Shown: positions 24,223 through 31,067 of the stretch, in pieces | How positions within the stretch are numbered: position 1 is the first letter of the stretch | Layout: every line of letters starts with the position of its first letter | Translations under genes and position numbers: made by a program | Notes under the pieces: model-generated | The model's database searches: none | What the model saw: only the letters and a program-made list of their open reading frames with translations | Told to the model about the DNA's origin: nothing | NCBI GenBank assembly: GCA_947378905.1 | Contig: CANCLV010000010.1 | Location: 1 to 31,067, forward strand | Source of the DNA: Opitutia bacterium | GTDB taxonomy: Bacteria; Verrucomicrobiota; Verrucomicrobiia; Opitutales; UBA953 | Direction of reading: 5' to 3' | DNA length: 31,067 nt

Positions 24223-25314
24223 ATGGCCGAAATACCACTTAGACCCGACCTTTCCAGCCTCCGCCAGCGCCTAGCCGAGCTGGAGGGCCTCATGGCCGAC
24301 CCCGCCACCTTTGGTGATAGCCGAAAGGCTGCGGCACTGGGTGCGGAACTTCGTTTTACGTCCAAAGCTGTCAAAGCTGACGATGCATTAACCGCCCTTG
24401 AGAAAGAGTTGGCTGAGTCTTTGGTTCTTCAAAAAGAGTCCGACCCTGAAATCCGCAAAATGGCCGAAGAAGAAATTCAGCGCCTCACTCCCGCCGTCGA
24501 AGCAGCACGTGTTACTTTAATTCGTTCTATTGTTCCGCCTAATCCCGATGACTCTCGAAATGCGATGGTGGAAATTCGTGCCGGCACTGGCGGCGAAGAG
24601 GCCTCATTATTTGCTTCAGAACTTTTACGCGCCTACACTCGCTTCGCCGAGAAAAAAGGATGGAAGCATGAACTTCTTTCTTTATCGCATAGCGATCTCG
24701 GTGGAGTTCGTGAAGCCGTTGTTTTAATTGAAGGCGAAGGAGCCACCGCACTTCTACGCCACGAAGCGGGCGTTCATCGCGTCCAACGCGTTCCGGCAAC
24801 TGAAGGATCGGGCCGCGTGCATACCTCTGCTGCAACTGTTGCGGTTTTAGCGGAAGCGGAAGAAGCGGAAGTTGTTTTAAAACCTGAAGACTTAGATATG
24901 TCGGTTGCTCGTGCTAGCGGTGCGGGCGGACAACACGTTAACAAAACTGAATCAGCCGTTCAAATTATCCATAAACCAACAGGTTTAATGGTTTATTGTG
25001 CAGATGAACGCTCCCAATTACGAAATCGCCAAAAGGCTCTACGCGTTCTGCGCTCACGACTTTTAGACTTAACACGGGCCAAAGAAAGAGAACTACGGGC
25101 AGACACTCGCAAGAATATGATTGGCTCGGGCGATCGCTCGGAACGTATTCGTACTTATAATTTCCCGCAAAATCGAATTACCGATCACCGTATCGACTTA
25201 ACAGTTCACGGGATTGAACAAGTGTTGGAAGGAAATCTTGATCAACTCGTAGACGCACTCTACGAAGCCGATCTCAGAACTCGCGCCGAAGCGATTACTG
25301 GTCCTTCAGCCTAA
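24223..25314 (+). CDS. prfA: Peptide chain release factor 1
   Basis: This 363-residue class I release factor reads UAA and UAG. The anticodon-mimic tripeptide is Pro-Ala-Thr at about 190-192 in RVPATEGSG, which marks RF1 (RF2 would have SPF). The catalytic Gly-Gly-Gln is at about 234-236 in GAGGQHVNKTESAV, and NRQKALRVLRSRLLD and TYNFPQNRITDHRI are typical of the family. prmC, the methyltransferase that often follows prfA, is not here. A short hairpin GGGCT...AGCCC lies in the leader. The gene ends 20 bp inside the convergent membrane-protein gene. Confidence 0.96.
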   Translation: MAEIPLRPDLSSLRQRLAELEGLMADPATFGDSRKAAALGAELRFTSKAVKADDALTALEKELAESLVLQKESDPEIRKMAEEEIQRLTPAVEAARVTLIRSIVPPNPDDSRNAMVEIRAGTGGEEASLFASELLRAYTRFAEKKGWKHELLSLSHSDLGGVREAVVLIEGEGATALLRHEAGVHRVQRVPATEGSGRVHTSAATVAVLAEAEEAEVVLKPEDLDMSVARASGAGGQHVNKTESAVQIIHKPTGLMVYCADERSQLRNRQKALRVLRSRLLDLTRAKERELRADTRKNMIGSGDRSERIRTYNFPQNRITDHRIDLTVHGIEQVLEGNLDQLVDALYEADLRTRAEAITGPSA

Positions 25315-25807
25315 AGGCACCTAATTCGTCGGTCACTCTAAAGTTTCCTGTCTCAGTAATACCGTCATCTAATCTCTCGTCTAAAATTAAAAATACCCTC
25401 CGAGAAAAAATATCGGGTTCGTTGGGTTGAAAAATAATTGTCGGATTTCCTGCGCCCATAGGACCCTTGTTAAGAGTGAAGCTCCACTTACCAGGTATAT
25501 CGCAATCGCTCATCGGCTTCTTCACCGCTTCACTAAATGCGTAAGCGACTAAATCTACCGGCGGCTTGGCAAAGTCGAAATCAGCCGGCCAAGTATTTTT
25601 CTCTAGGCGATATTGAATGAGCGGCTTTCGACACAAACGATAAACATTGGCCATGGGGGCGACTCGCAAATAGTCACGAATTACAAAACCCAATGTAATT
25701 AATAACCCAATAATTAAGGCAAATATCAACGTACCCGTAATCCGATACCATAGGGGTGTCGGGTCTACTTCAACGAGCTTAGGAACATTGGAAACTGGTT
25801 CTGCCAT
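25295..25807 (-). CDS. Single-pass membrane protein of unknown function
   Basis: This 170-residue protein has a cytoplasmic N-terminus of about 23 residues, one membrane helix (about 24-46, ITGTLIFALIIGLLITLGFVI) and a soluble domain of about 120 residues that is probably periplasmic. The part after the helix (NVYRLCRKPLIQYRLEKNTWPADFDF) recalls the segment after the helix in pseudopilins, but the helix lies too far from the N-terminus and there is no prepilin cleavage site. I cannot assign a family. Its end overlaps the prfA end by 20 bp. It is divergent from tcdA over 98 bp. Confidence 0.75.
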   Translation of the reverse strand: MAEPVSNVPKLVEVDPTPLWYRITGTLIFALIIGLLITLGFVIRDYLRVAPMANVYRLCRKPLIQYRLEKNTWPADFDFAKPPVDLVAYAFSEAVKKPMSDCDIPGKWSFTLNKGPMGAGNPTIIFQPNEPDIFSRRVFLILDERLDDGITETGNFRVTDELGAFRLKDQ

Positions 25808-25905
25808 AATGGTGACAGAAGCATCCCCATCTTCTCGACGCTTTCAAGTCTCGAACATCAACCTTGCGACTTGGTTTTAATATAAATTATCTATTTTTAC
25901 GTTTC

Positions 25906-26694
25906 ATGGATACGCCTTACTTAAATAGATTCGCAGGCATTGGCCGTCTCTATGGCAAGGCCGGGCTGACTCATTTAAAAGAAAGTCGATTCATGGTCAT
26001 AGGACTCGGGGGGGTCGGCTCTTGGACGGTAGAAGCATTAGCCCGGTCTGGCGTCGGTGAAATCATTCTCGTGGATGGTGATGCCGTTTGCACATCCAAC
26101 ACCAATCGCCAATTACATGCGCTCACCGGCAACGAAGGACTCAATAAAACTTCGGTCATGGCGGCTCGAGCCAAGGCAATTAATCCGGATATTAAAATTA
26201 CCGAAATCACCCGATTCATTTCACGTACCAATCCGAGCGAATTTCTCGACGGATTTAATGGTGTGGTGATTGATGCCATCGACGCACTTTCACCCAAGTG
26301 TGGTTTGATTAATGAAGTGCGCAATCGTCACTTAAAAATGGTCACTGTAGGTGGTTGTGCAGGTCGACTTGACGGCACACGCATTAAAGTCACGGATCTC
26401 ACTGCTTCACGCGACGACCCCTTAATGATGTTGGTGCGTAAACGCCTGAGACAAAATTATGACTTTCCACGTAAAGGGCTGTTTAATATTTCATGTGTCT
26501 GGTCAGACGAACCTTTTACCCAACCGACAGATTGTGCGGGACTACCAGGTGGAGAAATTCCTGAAGATGAAGAGTTAAGACCTAATTGCGAATGGGGCTA
26601 TGGCACTGCATCGCATGTAGCTGGCGCATTTGGTTTAGCCGCCGCTGGTGAAGCAATTAGATTGAGCTTACTAGAACTTAAACAAGGCGACTGA
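25906..26694 (+). CDS. tcdA: tRNA threonylcarbamoyladenosine dehydratase
   Basis: This 262-residue E1-like enzyme (also called CsdL/YgdL) cyclises t6A at position 37 of ANN-decoding tRNAs to ct6A using ATP. The ATP-binding loop is VIGLGGVGSWTVEALARSGVG, followed by ILVDGDAVCTSNTNRQLHA, as in ThiF/MoeB proteins. FDFPRKG-like NYDFPRKGLFNISCVWSDEPF and GYGTASHVAGAFGLAAAG are TcdA-type C-terminal features. The ATG at 25906 gives the usual start MDTPYLNRFAGIGRLYG; an upstream in-frame TTG at 25864 adds unrelated residues. The gene overlaps the convergent Tsr3-like gene by 24 bp. Confidence 0.93.
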   Translation: MDTPYLNRFAGIGRLYGKAGLTHLKESRFMVIGLGGVGSWTVEALARSGVGEIILVDGDAVCTSNTNRQLHALTGNEGLNKTSVMAARAKAINPDIKITEITRFISRTNPSEFLDGFNGVVIDAIDALSPKCGLINEVRNRHLKMVTVGGCAGRLDGTRIKVTDLTASRDDPLMMLVRKRLRQNYDFPRKGLFNISCVWSDEPFTQPTDCAGLPGGEIPEDEELRPNCEWGYGTASHVAGAFGLAAAGEAIRLSLLELKQGD

Positions 26695-27126
26695 TTTTAG
26701 AAACTGCTCTCGCCAGTGGTATTGATTCAAAAGACTTGGATCGTCATGCCCTAATAATTTTAACGCTAAATACAAAGCCTCTACTGAGGCTAATCCCTCC
26801 ACTGGATCTAACCCATCATCATTACGTCGCGGATAAGCGGTCACCACTCGCGGCAGTGAACGATAAATAGGCGTACCCTTTAAACAGGATTTTAATTTTG
26901 GTACATGTTTCCAATTACCATCCAATAAAATCAGCGGGCGTCCAGTATCCGCCTTAGAAATAACCGGAGCGTCGACACTTAATACAATAGCGTCCGAGGC
27001 GTTGATTTCGAGTACTGCGTTAAACTGATGAAAGGAAAGTTCTTTCCGCAGACGCAGTGGCTCCAAGGTACATTTCGCTAAATTCTCGTCGGGATGGCGA
27101 ACAATGGTCGCTAGAATGGATGACAT
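26671..27126 (-). CDS. Tsr3/DTW-like RNA aminocarboxypropyltransferase candidate
   Basis: This is a 151-residue protein of the Tsr3/DTW superfamily. The N-terminal RHPDENLAKCTLEPLR resembles the Tsr3 start (Asp-Pro-x-x-x-Cys-Ser/Thr). LLDGNW (67-72) fits the D-x-T-W region, YRSLPRVVTAYPRRN a Tsr3-like Leu-Pro segment, and GLASVEALYLALKLLG the family's SxxEAL signature. Members transfer a 3-amino-3-carboxypropyl group from S-adenosylmethionine to rRNA or tRNA uridines. A bacterial Tsr3-like version of this size is plausible, but the RNA target is unknown and DTW tRNA enzymes are the close alternative. Its stop lies inside the convergent tcdA, a neighbour that also modifies tRNA. Confidence 0.68.
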   Translation of the reverse strand: MSSILATIVRHPDENLAKCTLEPLRLRKELSFHQFNAVLEINASDAIVLSVDAPVISKADTGRPLILLDGNWKHVPKLKSCLKGTPIYRSLPRVVTAYPRRNDDGLDPVEGLASVEALYLALKLLGHDDPSLLNQYHWREQFLKSVALFKF

Positions 27127-27196
27127 AATAAATGAAAATTTCTTTTGGCTTCTCTCCTTGCGCTATTAGGGTCGGGTCGGCTATTTAATCAATAAA

Positions 27197-28093
27197 ATGA
27201 ACATCCCTAAACTTCCCATGGAGGCGTTGATGACCGTAACAGGTCTACCCTACCGCCTGCATGCGAAAGGTAAGGTTCGTGAAGTTTTCGACTGCGGTGA
27301 ACATTTTCTGATTATTGCCACCGATCGTCTGTCCGCATTCGACGTCGTAATGCCCAATGGCGTTCCCGGTAAAGGCATCTTACTGACTCAGTTAAGTTTG
27401 TGGTGGTTTGAACAAGCTAAAGAAATTTTTCCTGTCCACTTGGTGGATCAGCACACTGAACACCTCGCAAATGTTTTAAAAGGGCATGAAGATTTAATCA
27501 GTCGTTCAATGTTGGTTAAAAAATTGAGCCCGCTTCCCGTGGAAGCAGTTGTTCGGGGATACTTAGCCGGCGGTGGCTATAAGGAATATAAAAAGTCAGG
27601 TTCTATTTTAGATCATGCCCTACCAGCAGGGTTATTAGACGGATCCCCATTGCCGACCCCCATTTTTACTCCAACCACCAAGGCCGCCCAAGGTCACGAC
27701 GAAGCAATTACACGTGCCGAGTGCTCAAAGCTTCTCGGTGAAAAAACATTCAAGACCGTTCACGATACATCCATTGCACTCTATAACATGGGAGCAAAGC
27801 GTGCGGCGAAAGCGGGTATTATTCTCGCGGACACTAAATTTGAATTCGGTAAAGATGCCCAAGGTAATTTGGTTTTAATCGATGAAGTCCTAACGCCTGA
27901 CTCATCGCGCTATTGGCCAGCAGCAACCTGGAAGCCGGGCCAAGCTCAACCCTCTTACGACAAACAATTCGTACGAGATTGGCTAGAGTCACAGCCTTGG
28001 AATAAAACTGCGCCGGGTCCTTCCCTACCTGGTGATGTTATCAATAAAACTCAGTCTCTTTATTTAGAGTGCCTCCAACGGCTCACGGCCTAA
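27197..28093 (+). CDS. purC: Phosphoribosylaminoimidazolesuccinocarboxamide synthase
   Basis: This 298-residue SAICAR synthase joins CAIR and aspartate with ATP in purine synthesis. GKVREVFDCGEHFLIIATDRLSAFDVVMPNGVPGKG is the ATP-binding N-terminal half, LPVEAVVRGYLAGGGYKEYKKSG the substrate loop, and VLIDEVLTPDSSRYW the conserved metal and substrate site. Its length is that of the long, yeast-ADE1-like class, longer than E. coli PurC. ATG 27197 is taken as start, giving MNIPKLPMEAL; an internal ATG at codon 9 would also work. No SD site. The stop overlaps the eboF stop by 3 bases. Confidence 0.94.
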   Translation: MNIPKLPMEALMTVTGLPYRLHAKGKVREVFDCGEHFLIIATDRLSAFDVVMPNGVPGKGILLTQLSLWWFEQAKEIFPVHLVDQHTEHLANVLKGHEDLISRSMLVKKLSPLPVEAVVRGYLAGGGYKEYKKSGSILDHALPAGLLDGSPLPTPIFTPTTKAAQGHDEAITRAECSKLLGEKTFKTVHDTSIALYNMGAKRAAKAGIILADTKFEFGKDAQGNLVLIDEVLTPDSSRYWPAATWKPGQAQPSYDKQFVRDWLESQPWNKTAPGPSLPGDVINKTQSLYLECLQRLTA

Positions 28094-29454
28094 AAGCCCG
28101 AGATAATATGTTGGTGGACTTCAGTTGAAGTACAGTCGTGTTTAATTTTATCCGACTGTGATGAAATAATTACCGGCCAATCTAATGGATCATCCGGCAC
28201 TCTACCGTGTGAACCTTTTATTTGTTCTGCGCTTAACGGGGTAAGTTTTAATAATGTTCGCAGACCTAAGCGTTTTTTCAAAAGAAACCACGCCGCTTTA
28301 ATTAAAGGGAACTTAATCGCGGAATCTATCAGCAATTCGGCAGGATCATATCCTGGCTTACGATGAATATCCACAGTCCGTGTATAATCGGGTGCCCGCT
28401 CATCATCCAGCCACCAGTAATAAGAGAACCAGGCGTTCTTTTTTGCTACGACAATAAAATCCCCAGAGCGCTCGTGATTTATTCCAAGTTTCTTTTGCGC
28501 ATTCTGATCCAAAACTTTTTCGACGCCATCAATGCCTTCCAATATTTTTCTAACTTCGTCGAGCTTGCTACTGTCTTGGACAATTACATGGGCAACCTGG
28601 TGATCCACGACTGCAAAGGCTTGAGAATTAAATGTATCTAAAGTTTCGGCACCGAGCTCATCTTTAATTTTGAGCAATCCATGTTTTCTTAAAATACGGT
28701 TAAGCGGAATGTCATGATTAACTTCGGTAATAGCGTACTCGGACACTATCATCACATCGACGCCCCTTTTTTCGAAGAACTTGATCAGCCCTCCGACCAA
28801 ATTATCTATATCAGCGCGCGCTTGTTTAGCCTCTGCACTGCGCGGACCAAATCTTTGTAAGTCATAATCCAAATGTGGAAGATAAACTAAATTAAGGTCG
28901 GGCTTCTGTTGCTGCTCTACCCACTGGGCGGCATGGGCAATCCACTGCGACGAATCTAAGCCCGCGGCAGGTCCCCAGAAACTTTTGAAAGGAAACTCCC
29001 CAAGATCGGCCTTAAGTGAGTTTTTTATTTCATAGGGATAAGTCGCGATATCAAAAACTTTTCCACCGTCGGCCAGGTAATTAGGTCGCGGAGTCACTGA
29101 AACATCTGCCTGCGTACCCATATTGTACCACCAAAATAAATTGGCGATACGAAGCTTGGTTGAACGTTGATGTAACTTATCCCAAACCTTGGGCGCGTGA
29201 ACCAGTCGATTGGACTGCTTCCAAAAATGCACCTCACTCAGTGACCGATTATACCAACCGTTGCCTACGATTCCATGAATTGCAGGACGCTCGCCGGTTA
29301 AATAATCCGACTGCGCGGTACAAGTAACCGCCGGGAATGCTGGAGAAATTTTTGCGAATGAACCGCGCTTGGCGAATTGAGCAATGTGCGGCATTTCGCC
29401 CGACGTTAAATCCCGAGCCGAAAGCCCAACGACATTTAGGACAATGCGGCGCAT
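28090..29454 (-). CDS. eboF: EboF-like alkaline phosphatase/nucleotide pyrophosphatase family protein
   Basis: This 454-residue protein of the alkaline-phosphatase superfamily has no signal peptide. It begins MRRIVLNVVGLSARDL; the likely nucleophile is Thr44 in FPAVTCTAQSDYLTG, followed by HGIVGNGWYN, FWKQSNRLVHAPKVWD, NLFWWYNMGTQADVSVTPRPNYLADGG, YLPHLDYDLQRFGP and VVDHQVAHV. This segment order is that of the phosphodiesterase of ebo (EDB) clusters as I remember them. The usual metal motif SDHGM reads SEYAI here, so altered chemistry is possible. The start overlaps the eboD end by 19 bp, indicating translational coupling. A role in export or maturation of a metabolite, as proposed for ebo genes in scytonemin producers, is transferred knowledge. 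Confidence 0.8.
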   Translation of the reverse strand: MRRIVLNVVGLSARDLTSGEMPHIAQFAKRGSFAKISPAFPAVTCTAQSDYLTGERPAIHGIVGNGWYNRSLSEVHFWKQSNRLVHAPKVWDKLHQRSTKLRIANLFWWYNMGTQADVSVTPRPNYLADGGKVFDIATYPYEIKNSLKADLGEFPFKSFWGPAAGLDSSQWIAHAAQWVEQQQKPDLNLVYLPHLDYDLQRFGPRSAEAKQARADIDNLVGGLIKFFEKRGVDVMIVSEYAITEVNHDIPLNRILRKHGLLKIKDELGAETLDTFNSQAFAVVDHQVAHVIVQDSSKLDEVRKILEGIDGVEKVLDQNAQKKLGINHERSGDFIVVAKKNAWFSYYWWLDDERAPDYTRTVDIHRKPGYDPAELLIDSAIKFPLIKAAWFLLKKRLGLRTLLKLTPLSAEQIKGSHGRVPDDPLDWPVIISSQSDKIKHDCTSTEVHQHIISGF

Positions 29455-30584
29455 GATGAAAAACGTTGTTGTAGTTCTGCCGTAACTTTTTTGACCACAC
29501 CTCTAGATAGCTCATGCACCTGAGTCGATTGCCCGATGGCCGTGGGTAATATTAAAGTAAGTTGCCCGCCTAGGTGCTCGCGGAACTCTTCCAGTCCCTG
29601 CATTAATAAATCACCATTATTAATATCCAACTCGGCTGCATATAATTTAAAACCCAGACGGACTAATAAATCGATGACACGTTCCGAGTCTGATTTGGAA
29701 AACAACCCCAACTCACGCGCACAGAGCACATCAACCGCTAAACCAATCGCAACCGCTTCTCCGTGTGTTAAGCGGTATTTTGATAATGATTCACACTTAT
29801 GAGCCACCCAATGGCCTAAATCCAGCGGACGAGCTGAACCAAGTTCAAACGGATCACCCCCCTGCGTAATATGCCGAGCATGGAGTTCAGCAGACCGACG
29901 AATACATTGATTAATTAAAGTTAAATTTCCGGCGGTTAATTCTCGTGAGTCACTTTCCAACGACTTGAAAAATTCTGGGTCTTTCAATAAAGCAACTTTT
30001 ACCGCTTCAACCAGGCCATCACGCAGGTTTTTAGGACTAAGAGACTTGAGGAATGCGAAGTCATTTACCACGGCATAAGGTGGCGTGAAAGTGCCGGTAA
30101 AATTCTTTTTCTGGAAAGCATTTATACCATTTTTTACTCCAACTCCGGCGTCAGCCTGACTGAGTGTTGTCGAAGGCATTCGAATAAGTCGCACGCCGCG
30201 ATGGGCAATCGACGAAGCAAAGCCCACTGCATCCAAGAGTGCACCGCCACCTATAACCAGAACATAAGAATGGCGGCAAATGGCATCCTCCTCAATCGCC
30301 GAGAGGACAGCATTCACAACGGCCTGATCTTTTTTACTTTCCTCACCGCCCGTTAAAATCATCGGTGCACGTGTTAACTTAAGCTGATTAACTTTTGCGT
30401 ACTCGATTAAGTCGGTAACTACATCAGGCGATGAGGCCACCACCCCCGCATCAATGATGGGTAAAACTTTGGCGACACCAACTAACTCCTTCAGAATATT
30501 ATTTTTAGCGGCAAAGGCATTCTCCGTGAAAAAGATTTGGTGGCGGTAAGATACCACAAATGAGAGATCGAGCCGGGAATTCAT
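29436..30584 (-). CDS. eboD: EboD-like 3-dehydroquinate synthase homologue
   Basis: This 382-residue sugar-phosphate-cyclase-type protein is related to AroB. NAD binding is seen in VLVIGGGALLDAVGF (near 110) and MPSTTLSQADAGVGVKNGIN. Likely zinc ligands are the glutamate of DGLVEAVKVALL and the histidines in DLGHWVAHKCESLS (near 254) and RLTHGEAVAIGL (near 273). The pattern of all active-site regions is kept, so it is probably catalytic, but its place in a cluster with a UbiA-like protein and an EboF-like phosphodiesterase argues for EboD and not shikimate-pathway aroB. It lies 75 bp after the eboC-like gene. Confidence 0.83.
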   Translation of the reverse strand: MNSRLDLSFVVSYRHQIFFTENAFAAKNNILKELVGVAKVLPIIDAGVVASSPDVVTDLIEYAKVNQLKLTRAPMILTGGEESKKDQAVVNAVLSAIEEDAICRHSYVLVIGGGALLDAVGFASSIAHRGVRLIRMPSTTLSQADAGVGVKNGINAFQKKNFTGTFTPPYAVVNDFAFLKSLSPKNLRDGLVEAVKVALLKDPEFFKSLESDSRELTAGNLTLINQCIRRSAELHARHITQGGDPFELGSARPLDLGHWVAHKCESLSKYRLTHGEAVAIGLAVDVLCARELGLFSKSDSERVIDLLVRLGFKLYAAELDINNGDLLMQGLEEFREHLGGQLTLILPTAIGQSTQVHELSRGVVKKVTAELQQRFSSCAALS

Positions 30585-30659
30585 GGAAGCGTTACCTGCT
30601 TAGAGTGAAAGGTAGAGACACCCGAGGACAAGCCCAGTTCCACCTTTAAATCCAATCTA

Positions 30660-31067
30660 TTACGTGGAAGGTATGAATTTACGTAGCCAAAGGGTCATAC
30701 CAAAACATAAGGGCGGGGCGAGTACGGCCAACCAAGCTACTTCCTTCACTTGTATCATTGGTTCCGTTCCACAGAATGGTGCTATCATTAATAAAATAGT
30801 TCCACTCACAATGGAGTCTAAAAGTGAAAAGGCTGCGATGCGATCGGCCACGCGTGCGGAAATTCCTGCCGGCACGGGGTGACGGTGATTGGAAAAAACA
30901 ATCCAAAGTACATAAAATATTAACGCACCTAAGCTCCAGATGGTATATTTTCCGTAAACGACGAGCGGTAGAGGTATTAAAAATAAAAGACGCTCAATCC
31001 AATAAGAGTTTTTATCGGGCGTGAGTTCGTACTTAGCCACCCAAGTAAGAGCATAAGTATAAATTCC
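30660..31067 (-). CDS. eboC: UbiA-like prenyltransferase C-terminus, probable EboC (start outside window)
   Basis: The frame is open across the right edge, so only the last 135 residues or so are seen, beginning GIYTYALTWVAKYELT. Four hydrophobic helices follow (LLFLIPLPLVVYG, LGALIFYVLWIVF, LLDSIVSGTILLMIAPF, VAWLAVLAPPLCFGMTLW), separated by a basic loop SNHRHPVPAGISARVADR. No Asp-rich prenyl-diphosphate motif is in the visible part, as these lie earlier in UbiA proteins. The call rests on the helix pattern, the IYTYALTWVAKYE segment similar to UbiA C-terminal regions, and the position before eboD. A GTG at 31040 is unlikely to be the start. Membrane location is certain; the family is probable. 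Confidence 0.55.
   Translation of the reverse strand, partial: GIYTYALTWVAKYELTPDKNSYWIERLLFLIPLPLVVYGKYTIWSLGALIFYVLWIVFSNHRHPVPAGISARVADRIAAFSLLDSIVSGTILLMIAPFCGTEPMIQVKEVAWLAVLAPPLCFGMTLWLRKFIPST

Noticed and set aside
29436..30584. Shikimate-pathway aroB
   Set aside because: The fold is AroB-like, but the gene lies between UbiA-like and EboF-like genes, and no other shikimate gene is near; EboD is the better call.

Overview
The window reads as a chromosomal segment of a Verrucomicrobiota bacterium with moderate GC, perhaps from the Opitutales side; the phylum is a fair inference, anything finer is a guess. The main pointers are a PilM-type gene directly after an Amuc_1102-like secreted gene (a pairing known from Akkermansia), the near absence of Shine-Dalgarno sites, and several protein families common in that phylum. 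I see no insertion sequence, CRISPR array, rRNA or tRNA gene. Most genes are housekeeping, tightly packed, and often arranged tail to tail.

Layout. 1-1787: pilus-like genes (pilM, incomplete, and an Amuc_1102-like gene). 1850-4322: a zinc-type ABC importer, znuACB, behind a perfect 11-bp inverted repeat that overlaps a good promoter. 4319-6001: a small Arg/Ser/His-rich membrane protein, a CII-like DNA-binding protein and peptide deformylase. 6003-7516: HPr and a secreted protein of unknown function, divergent from 7659-11052, the pdhABC operon for pyruvate dehydrogenase E1 alpha, E1 beta and E2, which ends in a strong terminator. 11107-13671: an SDR protein without its catalytic tyrosine, a ThuA-like protein and a sugar epimerase, probably co-transcribed. 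13776-16977: a YdjM-like membrane protein, a TonB-like protein, SixA-like phosphatase and a D,D-carboxypeptidase.

17008-19107: recA with an SOS-box-like operator and a terminator, a probable 6S RNA, and radC. 19162-25807: beta-carbonic anhydrase, a Lys/Ala-rich exported protein, FtsK, a HAD phosphatase, release factor 1 and a membrane-anchored unknown. 25906-28093: tcdA (tRNA modification), a Tsr3-like protein and purC. 28090 to the right edge: part of an ebo (EDB) cluster, with eboF, eboD and the end of a probable eboC, read leftward from beyond the window.

The most interesting items are the ebo cluster (no eboE between D and F), the operator-like repeat at znuA, the SOS-like box at recA, the compact 6S RNA candidate, the Arg/Ser/His-rich protein beside the zinc importer, and the repeated tail-to-tail sharing of stop codons.
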